A stretch of 64,000 nt of DNA from JANXQZ01 sp038225555 (GTDB lineage: Bacteria; Acidobacteriota; Terriglobia; Bryobacterales; Bryobacteraceae), in assembly GCA_038225555.1 (NCBI GenBank), contig JBBRRB010000001.1:124001-188000 (forward strand). The letters are read 5' to 3'. Positions within the stretch are counted from its first letter, which is position 1. Each line of letters begins with the position of its first letter. The position numbers were made by a program, and so were the translations under genes. Of the stretch, positions 34,635-44,037 are shown piece by piece. A model generated the notes under the pieces. The model was not told the origin of the DNA. It did no database searches and saw only the letters and a program-made list of their open reading frames with translations.

Positions 34635-35395
34635 TACAGATGGTCGTACAGCCGGGTCTTGAACTTCCGAAAGATGAAAAAGCCCGCTCCAAAAGTTGCG
34701 AACGAAACGAGTGTCAGTTTGGTCAGCAAAGTTGCCGGAGGTGCCTGAGCCTTGAGAAGAATGTCGCGCAAAGCCAACACAAGAGCTGCTACCGGATTGA
34801 ACTGGTATATCTCTTTGAATTGCGGCGGGATCACCGAGAAGGAATAAAACGTGGGAACCAGCCAGAATAAGACTGTATTGAACGATTCTACAAAGTACCG
34901 GGTATCTCGCACGAAGATAAAAAGAATGGAAAACGCCAGCGCCAATCCGCACACGAAAACGATCTCTAAACCCCAGACTACCGGCAGCCAGAACCATTGA
35001 ACATTCACGTGCAGTCCGAAGATGAGAGTGAAGGAGAGGAGCAGCGCAATCTGAATGAGCAGGTGGAGGCAATTCGAGAGAACGCTGGAAATCGGGATTA
35101 CCTCGCGCGGAACGGGAACGCGCTTGATCAATCCGGCGTTATCCGCCAGCGAGGTTGTCCCGTTGATCCAAGCCAGGCTGAAGAAGTTGAACGGCACCAG
35201 TCCGCACAAGACAAACACGGGGTAATTGGGTTCGTGATTGGGAAAGATCTTGGTGAACACGAAGGTCAGCACGGCCATCATCACCATAGGATTCAATAGC
35301 GACCAGAATACGCCCAGAGACATATGCCGGTAGCGAAGTTTGAAATCCTTCAGGATGAGGTTTGAGAGAAGAAAGCCATAGTCGCCATTCCACAT
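34634..35395 (-). CDS. ABC-2 type permease, Wzm/TagG-type (polysaccharide export)
   Basis: A 253-residue membrane protein with six predicted helices. The N-terminal KDFKLRYRHMSLGVFWSLLNPMVMMAVL is the signature of ABC-2 polysaccharide exporter permeases, and TSLADNAGLIKRVPVPREVIP matches the conserved cytoplasmic loop. With the adjacent ATPase it forms a complete exporter for an O-antigen-, capsule- or teichoic-acid-like polymer across the inner membrane. It begins 15 bases after lgt. No glycosyltransferase genes are nearby, so the glycan is unknown. Confidence 0.88.
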   Translation of the reverse strand: MWNGDYGFLLSNLILKDFKLRYRHMSLGVFWSLLNPMVMMAVLTFVFTKIFPNHEPNYPVFVLCGLVPFNFFSLAWINGTTSLADNAGLIKRVPVPREVIPISSVLSNCLHLLIQIALLLSFTLIFGLHVNVQWFWLPVVWGLEIVFVCGLALAFSILFIFVRDTRYFVESFNTVLFWLVPTFYSFSVIPPQFKEIYQFNPVAALVLALRDILLKAQAPPATLLTKLTLVSFATFGAGFFIFRKFKTRLYDHL

Positions 35396-35410
35396 GGTTC
35401 AGAGAAGGGC

Positions 35411-36193
35411 CTAAGATTTCGATTGTAGCAGCATCGGCCTGCGCGCGATCAACATAAGCCCAAGCGTGAGCGTTCCCACAGAAATCCACTGAGTGAGAGA
35501 GAAGCCGAAGTGCGTAGCTTGTTCATGGTTGCGGACGAATTCAATCAGGAAGCGCACTGTGGAATAGAGAATAAGATAGAGGCCGAACACCTCGCCCGCG
35601 GCATGCGGCTTGCGAATGCGCCAGAAAAGAAATCCGAAGATAGCGGCGTTGGCTAACGATTCGTAGATCTGGGTAGGATGCAGCGGCACATTCAGGGGCA
35701 CGCCGGTCAGTTGGTTCGCTTCAGGATTTGTGAAGGTCACAGCCCAGGGCCGGTTGCACTCGGTTCCCCAGCAGCATCCCGCCGCGAAGCATCCCAGACG
35801 TCCGATAGCGTGGCCCAGCGCGATGCCCGGCGAGAAGACGTCGAACGTATCAAGGGCTGGCAGGTTCACCCGGCGCATGTAAAAGATGGCGAAGAGCAGC
35901 GCCAGCAGGAAGCCGCCCTGGTACACTCCGGCGGCCTGGAGCGTGCTCATTGTGAAGATCGATCGCGGGTCGCTCCAGTATTCGTGAAAGTTGAACAGGA
36001 ACATCAGCAGCTTCGCGCCTGCCAAGCCAGCGAGAGCGCAGTAGATCGCCAGATTGGTGACCGCGTCGGCATTGAGTCCCGCCTGCTTGGCAAGCCGTAC
36101 CGTCACCCCTAGAGCCGCGAGGAACGCCAGCGCCACTAGCACCCCGTAAGTCGGCAGGAAGAATGATCCGATCGAAATCAGTTTAGGGAACAT
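35411..36193 (-). CDS. lgt: Prolipoprotein diacylglyceryl transferase
   Basis: A 260-residue inner-membrane enzyme with seven hydrophobic segments that moves diacylglycerol from phosphatidylglycerol to the lipobox cysteine. Recognisable parts are FLPTYGVLVALAFL at the N-terminus, the signature region HAIGRLGCFAAGCCWG (a Cys-rich variant of the usual GRxGNFxNxE) and HPTQIYESLANAAIFGFLFW. ATG 36193 overlaps the end of lspA by 11 bases. With lspA it forms the lipoprotein maturation pair. Confidence 0.93.
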   Translation of the reverse strand: MFPKLISIGSFFLPTYGVLVALAFLAALGVTVRLAKQAGLNADAVTNLAIYCALAGLAGAKLLMFLFNFHEYWSDPRSIFTMSTLQAAGVYQGGFLLALLFAIFYMRRVNLPALDTFDVFSPGIALGHAIGRLGCFAAGCCWGTECNRPWAVTFTNPEANQLTGVPLNVPLHPTQIYESLANAAIFGFLFWRIRKPHAAGEVFGLYLILYSTVRFLIEFVRNHEQATHFGFSLTQWISVGTLTLGLMLIARRPMLLQSKS

Positions 36194-36695
36194 TCGGCTG
36201 CCCAACCTCCACCTTCTTGCTCCGGCTTAGCCACATGTCGAGCAGCAGGAACCCCGCGCCAATCGTAATGGCGCTGTCAGCTACGTTGAACGCAGGAAAG
36301 TAATGCTGGCCTAGATACACCTCCACGAAATCCGTAACGGTGCCATTAGCGATCCGGTCGAACAGGTTGCCAACCGCTCCTCCCAGAACCAGACCCAAAC
36401 CTGCGCGAACAAAGTTCTCCGCCGGCCCGCGCGATGGCTTCAGCAGCATCGCCGAGATGAAAATCATCACCGTTGCCGATAGCCCGATCAGGAAAAACCC
36501 GCGCCACGGGCCCGTTGAATCCGCAAAGAGTCCGAACGCCACGCCCGGGTTCTCAGCGTGAACGATGTTGAAAAATCCCGGAATCACATGGTGAGTGTCG
36601 AATGCGCCCACGTTGGTCTGGATGATCCACTTGGTCAGCCGATCCAGCAGAAACACCGCGGCGGCGATCAGGAATGGAAACGGTCGCGACGACAT
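36183..36695 (-). CDS. lspA: Lipoprotein signal peptidase II
   Basis: A 170-residue, four-helix aspartic protease of the inner membrane that cuts signal peptides of diacylated prolipoproteins. Catalytic aspartates lie in NLFDRIANGTVTDF and FNVADSAITIG, and the AENPGVAFGLF motif is present. ATG 36695 is one base after the ileS stop; an upstream extension inside ileS is rejected. Confidence 0.93.
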   Translation of the reverse strand: MSSRPFPFLIAAAVFLLDRLTKWIIQTNVGAFDTHHVIPGFFNIVHAENPGVAFGLFADSTGPWRGFFLIGLSATVMIFISAMLLKPSRGPAENFVRAGLGLVLGGAVGNLFDRIANGTVTDFVEVYLGQHYFPAFNVADSAITIGAGFLLLDMWLSRSKKVEVGQPNVP

Positions 36696-36696
36696 G

Positions 36697-39510
36697 TTAG
36701 CTTTCTGTCCATTCCTGCACCGCTTCCTTGCAGGCCAGACATATGGTGGGATATTCCGGATCATGGCCCACATCGGGCAGATACTTCCAGCAGCGCTCGC
36801 ATTTCTCCGCTTCAGCCTTCTCTACTGTCACGTCAAACGGGCCATTCTCCAGAGCAACCTGCGAAACGATAAACAGTCCGGGAAGTTCACCGCGATACTC
36901 GCTCAAGAGTTCATATAGGTCGCCATCAGCCTTGAGGCGCACACGCGCTTCCAGTGCGCTCCCGATGATTTTCTCCTGCCGCGCGCCCTCAAGCGACTTC
37001 ATCACTTGCTCACGAATCGGCAGAAGTCTGTCCCAGTTTTCCAGACGGGCGCGCTGTTCGCGGGTGAGTCCGGCCGCCAGTTCCTCCACCTCCGGGAGCC
37101 GCGCCAGGTGGACGCTGTCAGGGCTGCCTTCAGGCTTGCGGAATTGTGCCCAGACCTCCTCGGTTGTGAACGCTAGGATTGGTGCCAGCAACCGCACCAA
37201 GGCATGGGTGATCCGGTACAACGCTGTCTGAGCGCTGCGGCGCGCCTTGGATCGACGCCCTGCCGTGTAGAGCCGATCCTTGGCGACCTCGAAATACAGA
37301 GAGCTCAGGTCGATTGCGGCGAAATCGTAAATGGCGCGATACACCTTGTGAAACGCGAATTCGTCGTACCAGCCGCGGCACTTCGCAACCAGGTTTTCCG
37401 CCCGGACCAGGATCCACTGATCCAGTTCTGTCATCTCCTCGATGCCGAGCGCATCGGCAAGGGGATCGTACCCGTCCAGATTTCCGAGCGTCCACTTGAA
37501 GGTGTTGCGAAACTTGCGATAGGCCTCGGTCAGGCGAGCCATGATCGTCTCCGACATGCGCACGTCTTCGATGAAATCGACCGACGACACCCACAGCCTT
37601 AGCACGTCAGCACCGGATTTCTTGATAATGTCTTCGGGCTCGATCCCGTTTCCGAGGGACTTCGACATCGCGCGACCTTGGCCGTCCAGCAGCCAGCCCG
37701 CGGTGGCGCACTCGCGGTACGGCGCTTCGCCCTTCAGAGCGACTCCAATCAGCAGCGAACTGTGAAACCAGCCGCGATATTGGTCGCCCCCTTCCAGATA
37801 ACAATTCGAGGGCCACGGCAATTCGTTGTCAGGCGTCAGCACGGCCAGATGGCTGGAACCTGACTCAAACCAAACGTCGAGAATATCGGACTCCTTGCGA
37901 AACCCGGAGCCACCGCAGTGCGAGCAATGCTGATCGGGACCGATCAACTCGGCGGCCGATTGCGAATACCAGATGTCGGCCGTGTGCTCGGCAAAAAGCT
38001 TCACCACGCGATCGAGGATTTTGCGATCCGTGAGCGGCTGCTGGCAATTTTCGCAATAGAAGACGGTGATCGGCACGCCCCAGACGCGCTGCCGCGAAAT
38101 GCACCAATCGGGGCGGGTGGCGATCATGTTGGACATGCGATCGTCGCCCCAGGCAGGCATCCACTTCACGTTCTTGATGGCAAGCAGCGTGCGCTCGCGA
38201 AGATCGTTCCGCTCCATGCCGATGAACCATTGCTCAGTGGCGCGAAAGATAGTCGGGTTGTGGCAGCGCCAGCAGTGCGGATAGCTGTGATCGATCGTCT
38301 CTTCGGCGAGCAGCGCACCAGCTTGGCGCAGAAGATCTTTGACGATAGGGTTGCCCTCCCAGACCGTCTTGCCGAGCAGCGATTCCGGGAGTTCGCCCGC
38401 CGCTCCCTCGGCGTTGTAGAACCGGCCAGCGCCGTCCACGGGACAGTAAACGCCAATGCCGTATTTGGTGGCGACGTCGAAATCTTCCGCTCCATGGCCC
38501 GGCGCTGTGTGGACTGCACCGGTACCCTGTTCCAAGGTGACGTGCCCGCCCAGAATGCCGAGGGAATCGCGTTCCATCAGTGGATGGCGAAAGATGGCGC
38601 CCTCCAGCTTTTTACCCGGGAAGGCCGCGATCACCTTGTACTCCGTCCAGCCAAGCTTTTCCGCCGTGGCTTTCAGCAGTTCCAAGGCGACGATGTAGAC
38701 CTCGTCACCGGTCTGCGCAGCCACGTATTCAAACTCGGGATGGTAGGCGATCGCAACGTTGGCCGGGATGGTCCAGGGGGTTGTCGTCCAGATCAGGCCG
38801 AAGACTTTTTGGTGCGCCAGAGCCGGGTCGATCAAGGCTGGATCGGACGTTAATGCAAAACGAACCCAAATCGACGGACTCTTATGATTCTCGTATTCGA
38901 TTTCGGCCTCGGCCAGCGCGGTGCGGTCGTGTATGCACCAGTTGACCGACTTCAGCCCCTTGTAAACGTAGCCCTTGTCCAGGAAATCGACGAACGTTCC
39001 CGCGATCACCGATTCGTATTGCGCGCTCATCGTCAGGTACGGGTTTTCCCAGCGACCGAGCACGCCCAGCCTCTGAAAATCCTTGCTTTGGAGATCCACG
39101 TACTTCTGCGCGTACTTCCTGCATTCGGACCGAATTTGGGCGGTGGTCATCTTGGACTTTTTGGAGCCAAGTTGATTATCGACCTTGATTTCGATGGGCA
39201 AGCCATGGCAGTCCCAGCCCGGAACATACGGCGAATCGAAGCCCTCCATCGTCTTGATCTTGACGATGAAGTCCTTCAGGATCTTGTTGAATGCGTGCCC
39301 CGTGTGAATGTTTCCGTTAGCGTAGGGCGGCCCGTCATGCAGCACATACATCGGGTGGTTTTTGCGCGCCGCCCGAATCTGACCGTAGAGATCGCCTTTG
39401 ATCCAGCGTTTGAGCATTTCAGGCTCGCGCTGGGGCAGGTTGGCCTTCATGGAAAAATCGGTGCGGGGCAGGTTGACCGTCTTTTTTAGGTCGATGGTGG
39501 ATGCATTCAT
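36697..39510 (-). CDS. ileS: Isoleucyl-tRNA synthetase
   Basis: A 937-residue class I synthetase. The HIGH-type motif is in PPYANGNIHTGHAFNKILKD, the KMSKS-type motif reads AMSKSLGNG, and the C-terminal zinc finger has CERCWKY...CLACKEAV. The editing domain region (TTPWTIPANVAIAYHP) is present, so mischarged valine can be cleared. Length fits the bacterial type. It leads an operon with lspA, lgt and the exporter genes; only 41 bases separate it from the divergent coiled-coil gene, so there is no room for a T-box leader. Confidence 0.97.
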   Translation of the reverse strand: MNASTIDLKKTVNLPRTDFSMKANLPQREPEMLKRWIKGDLYGQIRAARKNHPMYVLHDGPPYANGNIHTGHAFNKILKDFIVKIKTMEGFDSPYVPGWDCHGLPIEIKVDNQLGSKKSKMTTAQIRSECRKYAQKYVDLQSKDFQRLGVLGRWENPYLTMSAQYESVIAGTFVDFLDKGYVYKGLKSVNWCIHDRTALAEAEIEYENHKSPSIWVRFALTSDPALIDPALAHQKVFGLIWTTTPWTIPANVAIAYHPEFEYVAAQTGDEVYIVALELLKATAEKLGWTEYKVIAAFPGKKLEGAIFRHPLMERDSLGILGGHVTLEQGTGAVHTAPGHGAEDFDVATKYGIGVYCPVDGAGRFYNAEGAAGELPESLLGKTVWEGNPIVKDLLRQAGALLAEETIDHSYPHCWRCHNPTIFRATEQWFIGMERNDLRERTLLAIKNVKWMPAWGDDRMSNMIATRPDWCISRQRVWGVPITVFYCENCQQPLTDRKILDRVVKLFAEHTADIWYSQSAAELIGPDQHCSHCGGSGFRKESDILDVWFESGSSHLAVLTPDNELPWPSNCYLEGGDQYRGWFHSSLLIGVALKGEAPYRECATAGWLLDGQGRAMSKSLGNGIEPEDIIKKSGADVLRLWVSSVDFIEDVRMSETIMARLTEAYRKFRNTFKWTLGNLDGYDPLADALGIEEMTELDQWILVRAENLVAKCRGWYDEFAFHKVYRAIYDFAAIDLSSLYFEVAKDRLYTAGRRSKARRSAQTALYRITHALVRLLAPILAFTTEEVWAQFRKPEGSPDSVHLARLPEVEELAAGLTREQRARLENWDRLLPIREQVMKSLEGARQEKIIGSALEARVRLKADGDLYELLSEYRGELPGLFIVSQVALENGPFDVTVEKAEAEKCERCWKYLPDVGHDPEYPTICLACKEAVQEWTES

Positions 39511-39551
39511 CAGGGTGACTCTTTTATCGTACTATCCGTTAAACTGTAGCC

Positions 39552-40088
39552 ATGGACATCGAGCGGACGATGGAGTTCATCCTTGAGCAGCAGGCAAGCA
39601 TGTTGGCCAGGACGTCCGTGCACGACGCGCAGATTGCGGAAATTCGCGCGAACAATATCATCCTCCAGAAACAACAGGAGGAAAACGCGGCTCAAAACGC
39701 ACTGTTTCGGAAAACCATAGCAAAGGCCATGGCCGGCCTTGCTGACAATCAGGAGAACACGCAGCGACGCGTTGAGGGCGAAGCTAATCTTGCCGACAAG
39801 AGAAAGGCAGCTGCGGAGGAACTGCAGATCCTGGATGAAAAATGGAAGGCTGCGGTCGAAGAGAGGCAGGCTGCGGTCGAAGAGAGGCAGGCTGCCGAGC
39901 GCGCCGTCCAAGAGGCGGATCTAAAGTGGAAAGCTGAAGCCGAGAAGCGACACGCTGAAATGGAAGCAAGACAAGCCGCCGCCGAGCGAACTTCCAAGCT
40001 TGTAGAGGAACGGCTAGCTGAATTTATAAAAGCTACCAACGACCGGCTCGGCAGAGTAGAGTCCGATCAGGACCGGCGAAGGAACTAG
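39552..40088 (+). CDS. Long coiled-coil protein of unknown function
   Basis: A 178-residue protein almost entirely alpha-helical, with heptad-like Ala/Leu/Glu/Lys runs from about residue 50 to 170, including the imperfect repeat AAVEERQAAVEERQAAERA. The N-terminus MDIERTMEFILEQQASM recurs in a group of acidobacterial coiled-coil proteins of unknown role. It is divergent from ileS and converges on lptD, overlapping by four bases. Function cannot be assigned. Confidence 0.65.
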   Translation: MDIERTMEFILEQQASMLARTSVHDAQIAEIRANNIILQKQQEENAAQNALFRKTIAKAMAGLADNQENTQRRVEGEANLADKRKAAAEELQILDEKWKAAVEERQAAVEERQAAERAVQEADLKWKAEAEKRHAEMEARQAAAERTSKLVEERLAEFIKATNDRLGRVESDQDRRRN

Positions 40089-42478
40089 AAGATTCGTTCC
40101 TGCTTCTTTAAGGTTCCAAAGGTTCCCACGTTCGAAATAGCAAACGCCACCCGATACTGCGTCTCATCCCGCGTTCCGATATTAAACCGTCGGTACTCAA
40201 CGCTCACTCCGCAACAGTCAGTGTTGTAAGTCGCTTCCGCCGTCGAGAACTGCACCAGCCCGCGCTTGATATCGTAGTAGGAACTGAAGGCCGCGTTCCA
40301 CCCCTTCCGATTCTGGTTGCCAAACCCGATTAATCCCCGAAACTGGTTCGAACTGGGCGACAGCACCGGGTCGCTCTTCACCACATAGTGTCCCAGCGAA
40401 ACGAAGTAACTCGACCAGCGCGCATCCGCCGTGAAGCCGCTGTTGGAAATGCCTCCGCGCAAGGGGTCGTAATCGGTCCGCCACTCCACGCCGATTTTCT
40501 GCTGCACCCGCAATACGGAAACGATCGGCGAGTAGTTGCGAGGCCCGTCCAGAAAGGCAAACCCCGTCAAATCCGACTCGCTCTCCACGATATTGCGATG
40601 CCCCGGAACCACTGCGCCGCCAAAGGTCGGATCGAAGTAGCGCGCCTGCGACAGCTCCCAACTCACCACCTCGTTCACCGCTCCATCCGCACCCTTGACG
40701 AAGAATCGGTTGGCCAGCGAGAACCTCACCTCGTTCGTATTCGAGAGCAAGTCAGTCTGATCGAACCGAATGATCCGCTCGAAATCGTTCACGCCCGCGA
40801 CATAATGGTACTCAGCTCTCGGTTCAATCACGTGCTTCACCTTGTCACCCATCCACTTGGGAGCTTTATAGATCCGGGCAAGAGAAGGCATAATCAGATC
40901 GACCTCCAACTCTCTGGAACTCCGCGTGAAGTTCGCGCCGGTAACCACGCCCTCCTGAAAGCTCGATCCGTAGTGAGTTTCGCGCGCCGAGAAGCTCGGC
41001 ACCAGACTGAATCCCTTCCAATAGAGAGCGGTGGTGATTCGGGGGTTAAGATCCACCCGGTCCACAAACTGGCGCGTCTGAAAATCGGGCTCGGTTCGCC
41101 GTAGCAAACCGGCGCTCGATTCGAGCGAAATCCAGAGAGGCAGGCCCTTGTCCCAGATTTGATGATCTCTGCTCAGAAACTGAAACTCTGGCAGCTTCCC
41201 GATAATGATCTTGTCATCTGGCGCTGAGCTTTGAAACTGCTCCTCGCGATCAACGACGACATTGAACCCGTAAGTCGACCAGTGTTTGGTCAGAAACCCC
41301 TCCGAGCGAGACTCCGAAAAGATCGCCTCGTGAAAGCTCTCCGTAAAGGACTGCCTGAACAGGAAAGAAGACAGATAATTGATCTCGCCCCTGACGAGCC
41401 ATCCGTGTCCCAGGTCAGAGCGACCTTGAACCGAAATCAATTCCCCACCCTGCTTCTGGATAATGTCTTTCCCGTTCGCGTCGCTTCCGATCTTAATCCC
41501 CCTGTCGTTGACCGCGTACATGCTGACATTGAAATCGGTCCCAGGCCTCACTTTCCCCCGGAAGTCCACCGTATGGGCAAGCCCCCTTTCGGTGAAATAT
41601 TGTGCCCGGTACAATGCGTCGTAACTTCGATTGATGGCCCAGTAGTACCCTGCTCCCACCATATAACCGCGCAATGAACTGTGTCCCGCGTTGGGGGTTA
41701 AAAACCCGCTCTTGCGAGGGGATTTCTTGAGGGACTTATACAGCGCGGGCGCGTAGAATACCGGAACTCCTCGTATTCGGAAACTGGCATGGTAAGCAAT
41801 CGCGTGCTCGCCTGGGATCACTTCGAACTTAGGCCCGCGCAGAGTCCACCAGGGCCGAGGCACCTTGCAATCGGTGATAAAGCCGCTATGCAGAATGTAC
41901 TTTTCGTGAATCCGTTCTGCCCACTCGCCTTGAAAGAAGAAAGGGTTGCTGGATGTCAGAATGCCAGGCCGCGACTCGATCTTGGCAGGCGATGTCCCGC
42001 GCACGTCGTAGAACTTGCCCGTCTCCGCATCGACGTTGTAATCGGCGTGGTCGCACTCGATCTTATCGCCGTTATAGAAGTGCTGGAACTTGACGCTGCC
42101 CTTAGCCAAAATCTGGCCTGTTTCCGAGTTGTAATCCACCGAATCCGCCTGGAGAGCCATCTCCGTGGTCTCGATCTTCACGTTGCCTCGAAGGCGTCTC
42201 CACTCGCCTTCCACTTCTTGCGTGGTGGCCTCTACGTTCATGTCCTTGGGTCCAGGGGCGTCCGGCCGGAGCACCCGCACCTTCTGGTTGGGATTAGCGG
42301 GATTCACCTGCGCGGCGGCGGGCGGGGGCGGAACGAAAGGAGGGCGATAGATTTGAGCCGAGGCCGAAAATGAACCTGAGACGATCCAGGCAAGCAGGGC
42401 ACTCAGTAGCGATGAAGAAATTACGTGACATTTTCTCCCATTTATGTTACGAACTTGAATAGGGTCTTCTTCGGGCAA
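40085..42478 (-). CDS. lptD: LPS-assembly outer-membrane protein LptD, start uncertain
   Basis: A large outer-membrane protein (about 800 residues) that inserts lipopolysaccharide. The N-terminal OstA/LptA-like beta-jellyroll is visible (RRLRGNVKIETTEMALQADSVDYNSETGQILAKGSVKFQ), then the LptD barrel (VPVFYAPALYKSLKKSPRKSGFLTPNAGHSSLRGYMVGAGYYW). A signal peptide ending ASAQ lies in frame at about 42355-42420, but no ATG or GTG precedes it in frame; the coordinates use TTG 42478, which lacks a ribosome binding site. A well-spaced ATG at 42431 (GGGAGAAA before it) is out of frame by one base, and removing one A from 42418-42420 would give a normal signal peptide MSRNSSSLLSALLAW. The body is intact. 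Confidence 0.88.
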   Translation of the reverse strand: MPEEDPIQVRNINGRKCHVISSSLLSALLAWIVSGSFSASAQIYRPPFVPPPPAAAQVNPANPNQKVRVLRPDAPGPKDMNVEATTQEVEGEWRRLRGNVKIETTEMALQADSVDYNSETGQILAKGSVKFQHFYNGDKIECDHADYNVDAETGKFYDVRGTSPAKIESRPGILTSSNPFFFQGEWAERIHEKYILHSGFITDCKVPRPWWTLRGPKFEVIPGEHAIAYHASFRIRGVPVFYAPALYKSLKKSPRKSGFLTPNAGHSSLRGYMVGAGYYWAINRSYDALYRAQYFTERGLAHTVDFRGKVRPGTDFNVSMYAVNDRGIKIGSDANGKDIIQKQGGELISVQGRSDLGHGWLVRGEINYLSSFLFRQSFTESFHEAIFSESRSEGFLTKHWSTYGFNVVVDREEQFQSSAPDDKIIIGKLPEFQFLSRDHQIWDKGLPLWISLESSAGLLRRTEPDFQTRQFVDRVDLNPRITTALYWKGFSLVPSFSARETHYGSSFQEGVVTGANFTRSSRELEVDLIMPSLARIYKAPKWMGDKVKHVIEPRAEYHYVAGVNDFERIIRFDQTDLLSNTNEVRFSLANRFFVKGADGAVNEVVSWELSQARYFDPTFGGAVVPGHRNIVESESDLTGFAFLDGPRNYSPIVSVLRVQQKIGVEWRTDYDPLRGGISNSGFTADARWSSYFVSLGHYVVKSDPVLSPSSNQFRGLIGFGNQNRKGWNAAFSSYYDIKRGLVQFSTAEATYNTDCCGVSVEYRRFNIGTRDETQYRVAFAISNVGTFGTLKKQERIF

Positions 42479-42586
42479 CAGTGTGGATGGGACAACGGGA
42501 AGGCTCAACCGAAAACCGTAGCACGGAATTCGGGACGGCTGCAACACTGCACGAAGAGATCTTGCAACAAGGGAACAGGGGCCAAA

Positions 42587-43408
42587 ATGAACTGTCACTA
42601 TTGCCGTGCCTCAAACACTGCCGACGACCATCGCTGCCAGCGTTGCGGCCGTCGTCTGGACGATGCCGCGGGTCCATACGCGCAAGCTGCATACGGCCGC
42701 GGGGCTACTGCTCGCGCGCTCCAGTATGAACCCGAGCAGGCTGCGCCGGAACGCGCGGATAGGGTGCGCGAGGGCGAACCGCGATCGGCTCCCTTCCAAC
42801 CATCCCTGTTTAGCAGCCGCGTGGTTTCGTTTCAATCCTATGCTCCAGAGGCCGTCGAATCCAAGCCGCGCACCCGCGCTTCATCCGGTCGATTGCGATC
42901 AAAGCGGTCGATCCCCGGCCAGGAAAGCTTCGATTTCGATACCGTGATCACGCAAATGCAACCTGCGCCAATTGCGACCGAACCCGTAATAGGCTGTGAC
43001 GCGCACGTCGCCCTTCCGGTTCACAGGATAATCGCAGCCGCTCTCGATTTAAGTCTGGTAATCGTGGCTGTGGCGCTGTTCCTGTTAGTCTTCCTGCTCG
43101 CAGGGGGACAAGGCTTGCTGAGTCTGCATACAGCCCTTTTCAGTGTGATCGCGGCGGCATTCTTCTATCTCCTGTATGAAATGCTCTGGTGCTTTGCCGA
43201 CTTGGATACGGCGGGCATGCGCTGGGCTCGATTGGAGCTGGTCACCTTCGATGGACGCAGGCCGACCCGCGACCAGCGTCTCCTGCGCGCCGCGTCGGGC
43301 TGTCTGAGCCTGCTCGCCGCTGGCTTGGGCGTGATTTGGGCCTTTGTGGACGAAGAGTCGCTCACCTGGCACGACCATATGTCGAAGACGTTCCCGACAC
43401 CCCATTAA
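42587..43408 (+). CDS. RDD-family membrane protein with N-terminal zinc ribbon
   Basis: A 273-residue protein. A short zinc ribbon opens it (CHYCRASNTADDHRCQRCGRRL, four cysteines as two CxxC), followed by a linker of about 150 disordered residues. The RDD domain then has HRIIAAALDLSLV, two to three hydrophobic helices and ends with WAFVDEESLTWHDHMSKTFP, the family's conserved tail. RDD proteins are membrane proteins of mostly unknown or ion-transport-related function. AGGGG before ATG 42587 decides the start. Divergent from lptD. Confidence 0.8.
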   Translation: MNCHYCRASNTADDHRCQRCGRRLDDAAGPYAQAAYGRGATARALQYEPEQAAPERADRVREGEPRSAPFQPSLFSSRVVSFQSYAPEAVESKPRTRASSGRLRSKRSIPGQESFDFDTVITQMQPAPIATEPVIGCDAHVALPVHRIIAAALDLSLVIVAVALFLLVFLLAGGQGLLSLHTALFSVIAAAFFYLLYEMLWCFADLDTAGMRWARLELVTFDGRRPTRDQRLLRAASGCLSLLAAGLGVIWAFVDEESLTWHDHMSKTFPTPH

Positions 43409-43446
43409 AGTTGAGAGTATTCCCTCATTTCGCCCACGTATAGGGC

Positions 43447-44037
43447 GTGAGACTTCCTCAAGTTTGTATCCTCCTGGCATTAATTCCCTGGCCATTGCGC
43501 GGAGCCGTCATCGTGCAACTGCGCGTACTCGAAGGCGAAGGCGGGGTGTATCCAATCGGTTCCCGAGCAACCCGCGGGCTCACTGTCCAGGTCACCGACG
43601 AGACCGGGAAGCCGGTCGACGGTGCCACGGTCAGCTTTCGGCTGCCCGACCAGGGTCCCAGCGGGGCGTTCTCCGGCGGACTCCGCACCGATGTGACCAT
43701 GACTCGCGTGGATGGCAAGGCCACCGCGTGGGGCATGCAGTGGAACAAGACGCCGGGACCGTTCGAGATTCAGATCACCGCGGTGAAGGACCAAGCTCGA
43801 GCCGGGTTAGTCAGCGCTCAATATCTCAGCGATTCCGCGGCACCAAAGTCTGGCGGCGCTGGCACGTTTCGGGCGTCGCGCGGAATCGGGACTAAATGGG
43901 TGATCCTGGGCGCGGCGATTGCGGCTGGAGCCGGAGCCGGAATCGCGTTGGGCCGGGTGCAGTCGAAGGCGTCGGTATCGCCGGTCACTCCCACCCAGAT
44001 CGGTAATCCCAGTATTATTATTGGCGGTCCGAAGTGA
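43447..44037 (+). CDS. Exported protein with bacterial Ig-like domain and glycine-zipper helix
   Basis: A 196-residue protein with a signal peptide (RLPQVCILLALIPWPLRGA). Residues about 25-125 look like a bacterial Ig-like (Big_1-type) fold: GLTVQVTDETGKPVDGATVSFRLPD...DGKATAWGMQWN. Near the C-terminus a hydrophobic Gly/Ala helix (VILGAAIAAGAGAGIALG) could anchor it in a membrane. Function unknown. The GTG start at 43447 has no strong ribosome binding site. It leads a run of three coupled exported-protein genes. Confidence 0.65.
   Translation: MRLPQVCILLALIPWPLRGAVIVQLRVLEGEGGVYPIGSRATRGLTVQVTDETGKPVDGATVSFRLPDQGPSGAFSGGLRTDVTMTRVDGKATAWGMQWNKTPGPFEIQITAVKDQARAGLVSAQYLSDSAAPKSGGAGTFRASRGIGTKWVILGAAIAAGAGAGIALGRVQSKASVSPVTPTQIGNPSIIIGGPK

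Noticed and set aside
39511..39551. T-box or other leader in front of ileS
   Set aside because: The divergent spacer is only 41 bases, too short for such an element.
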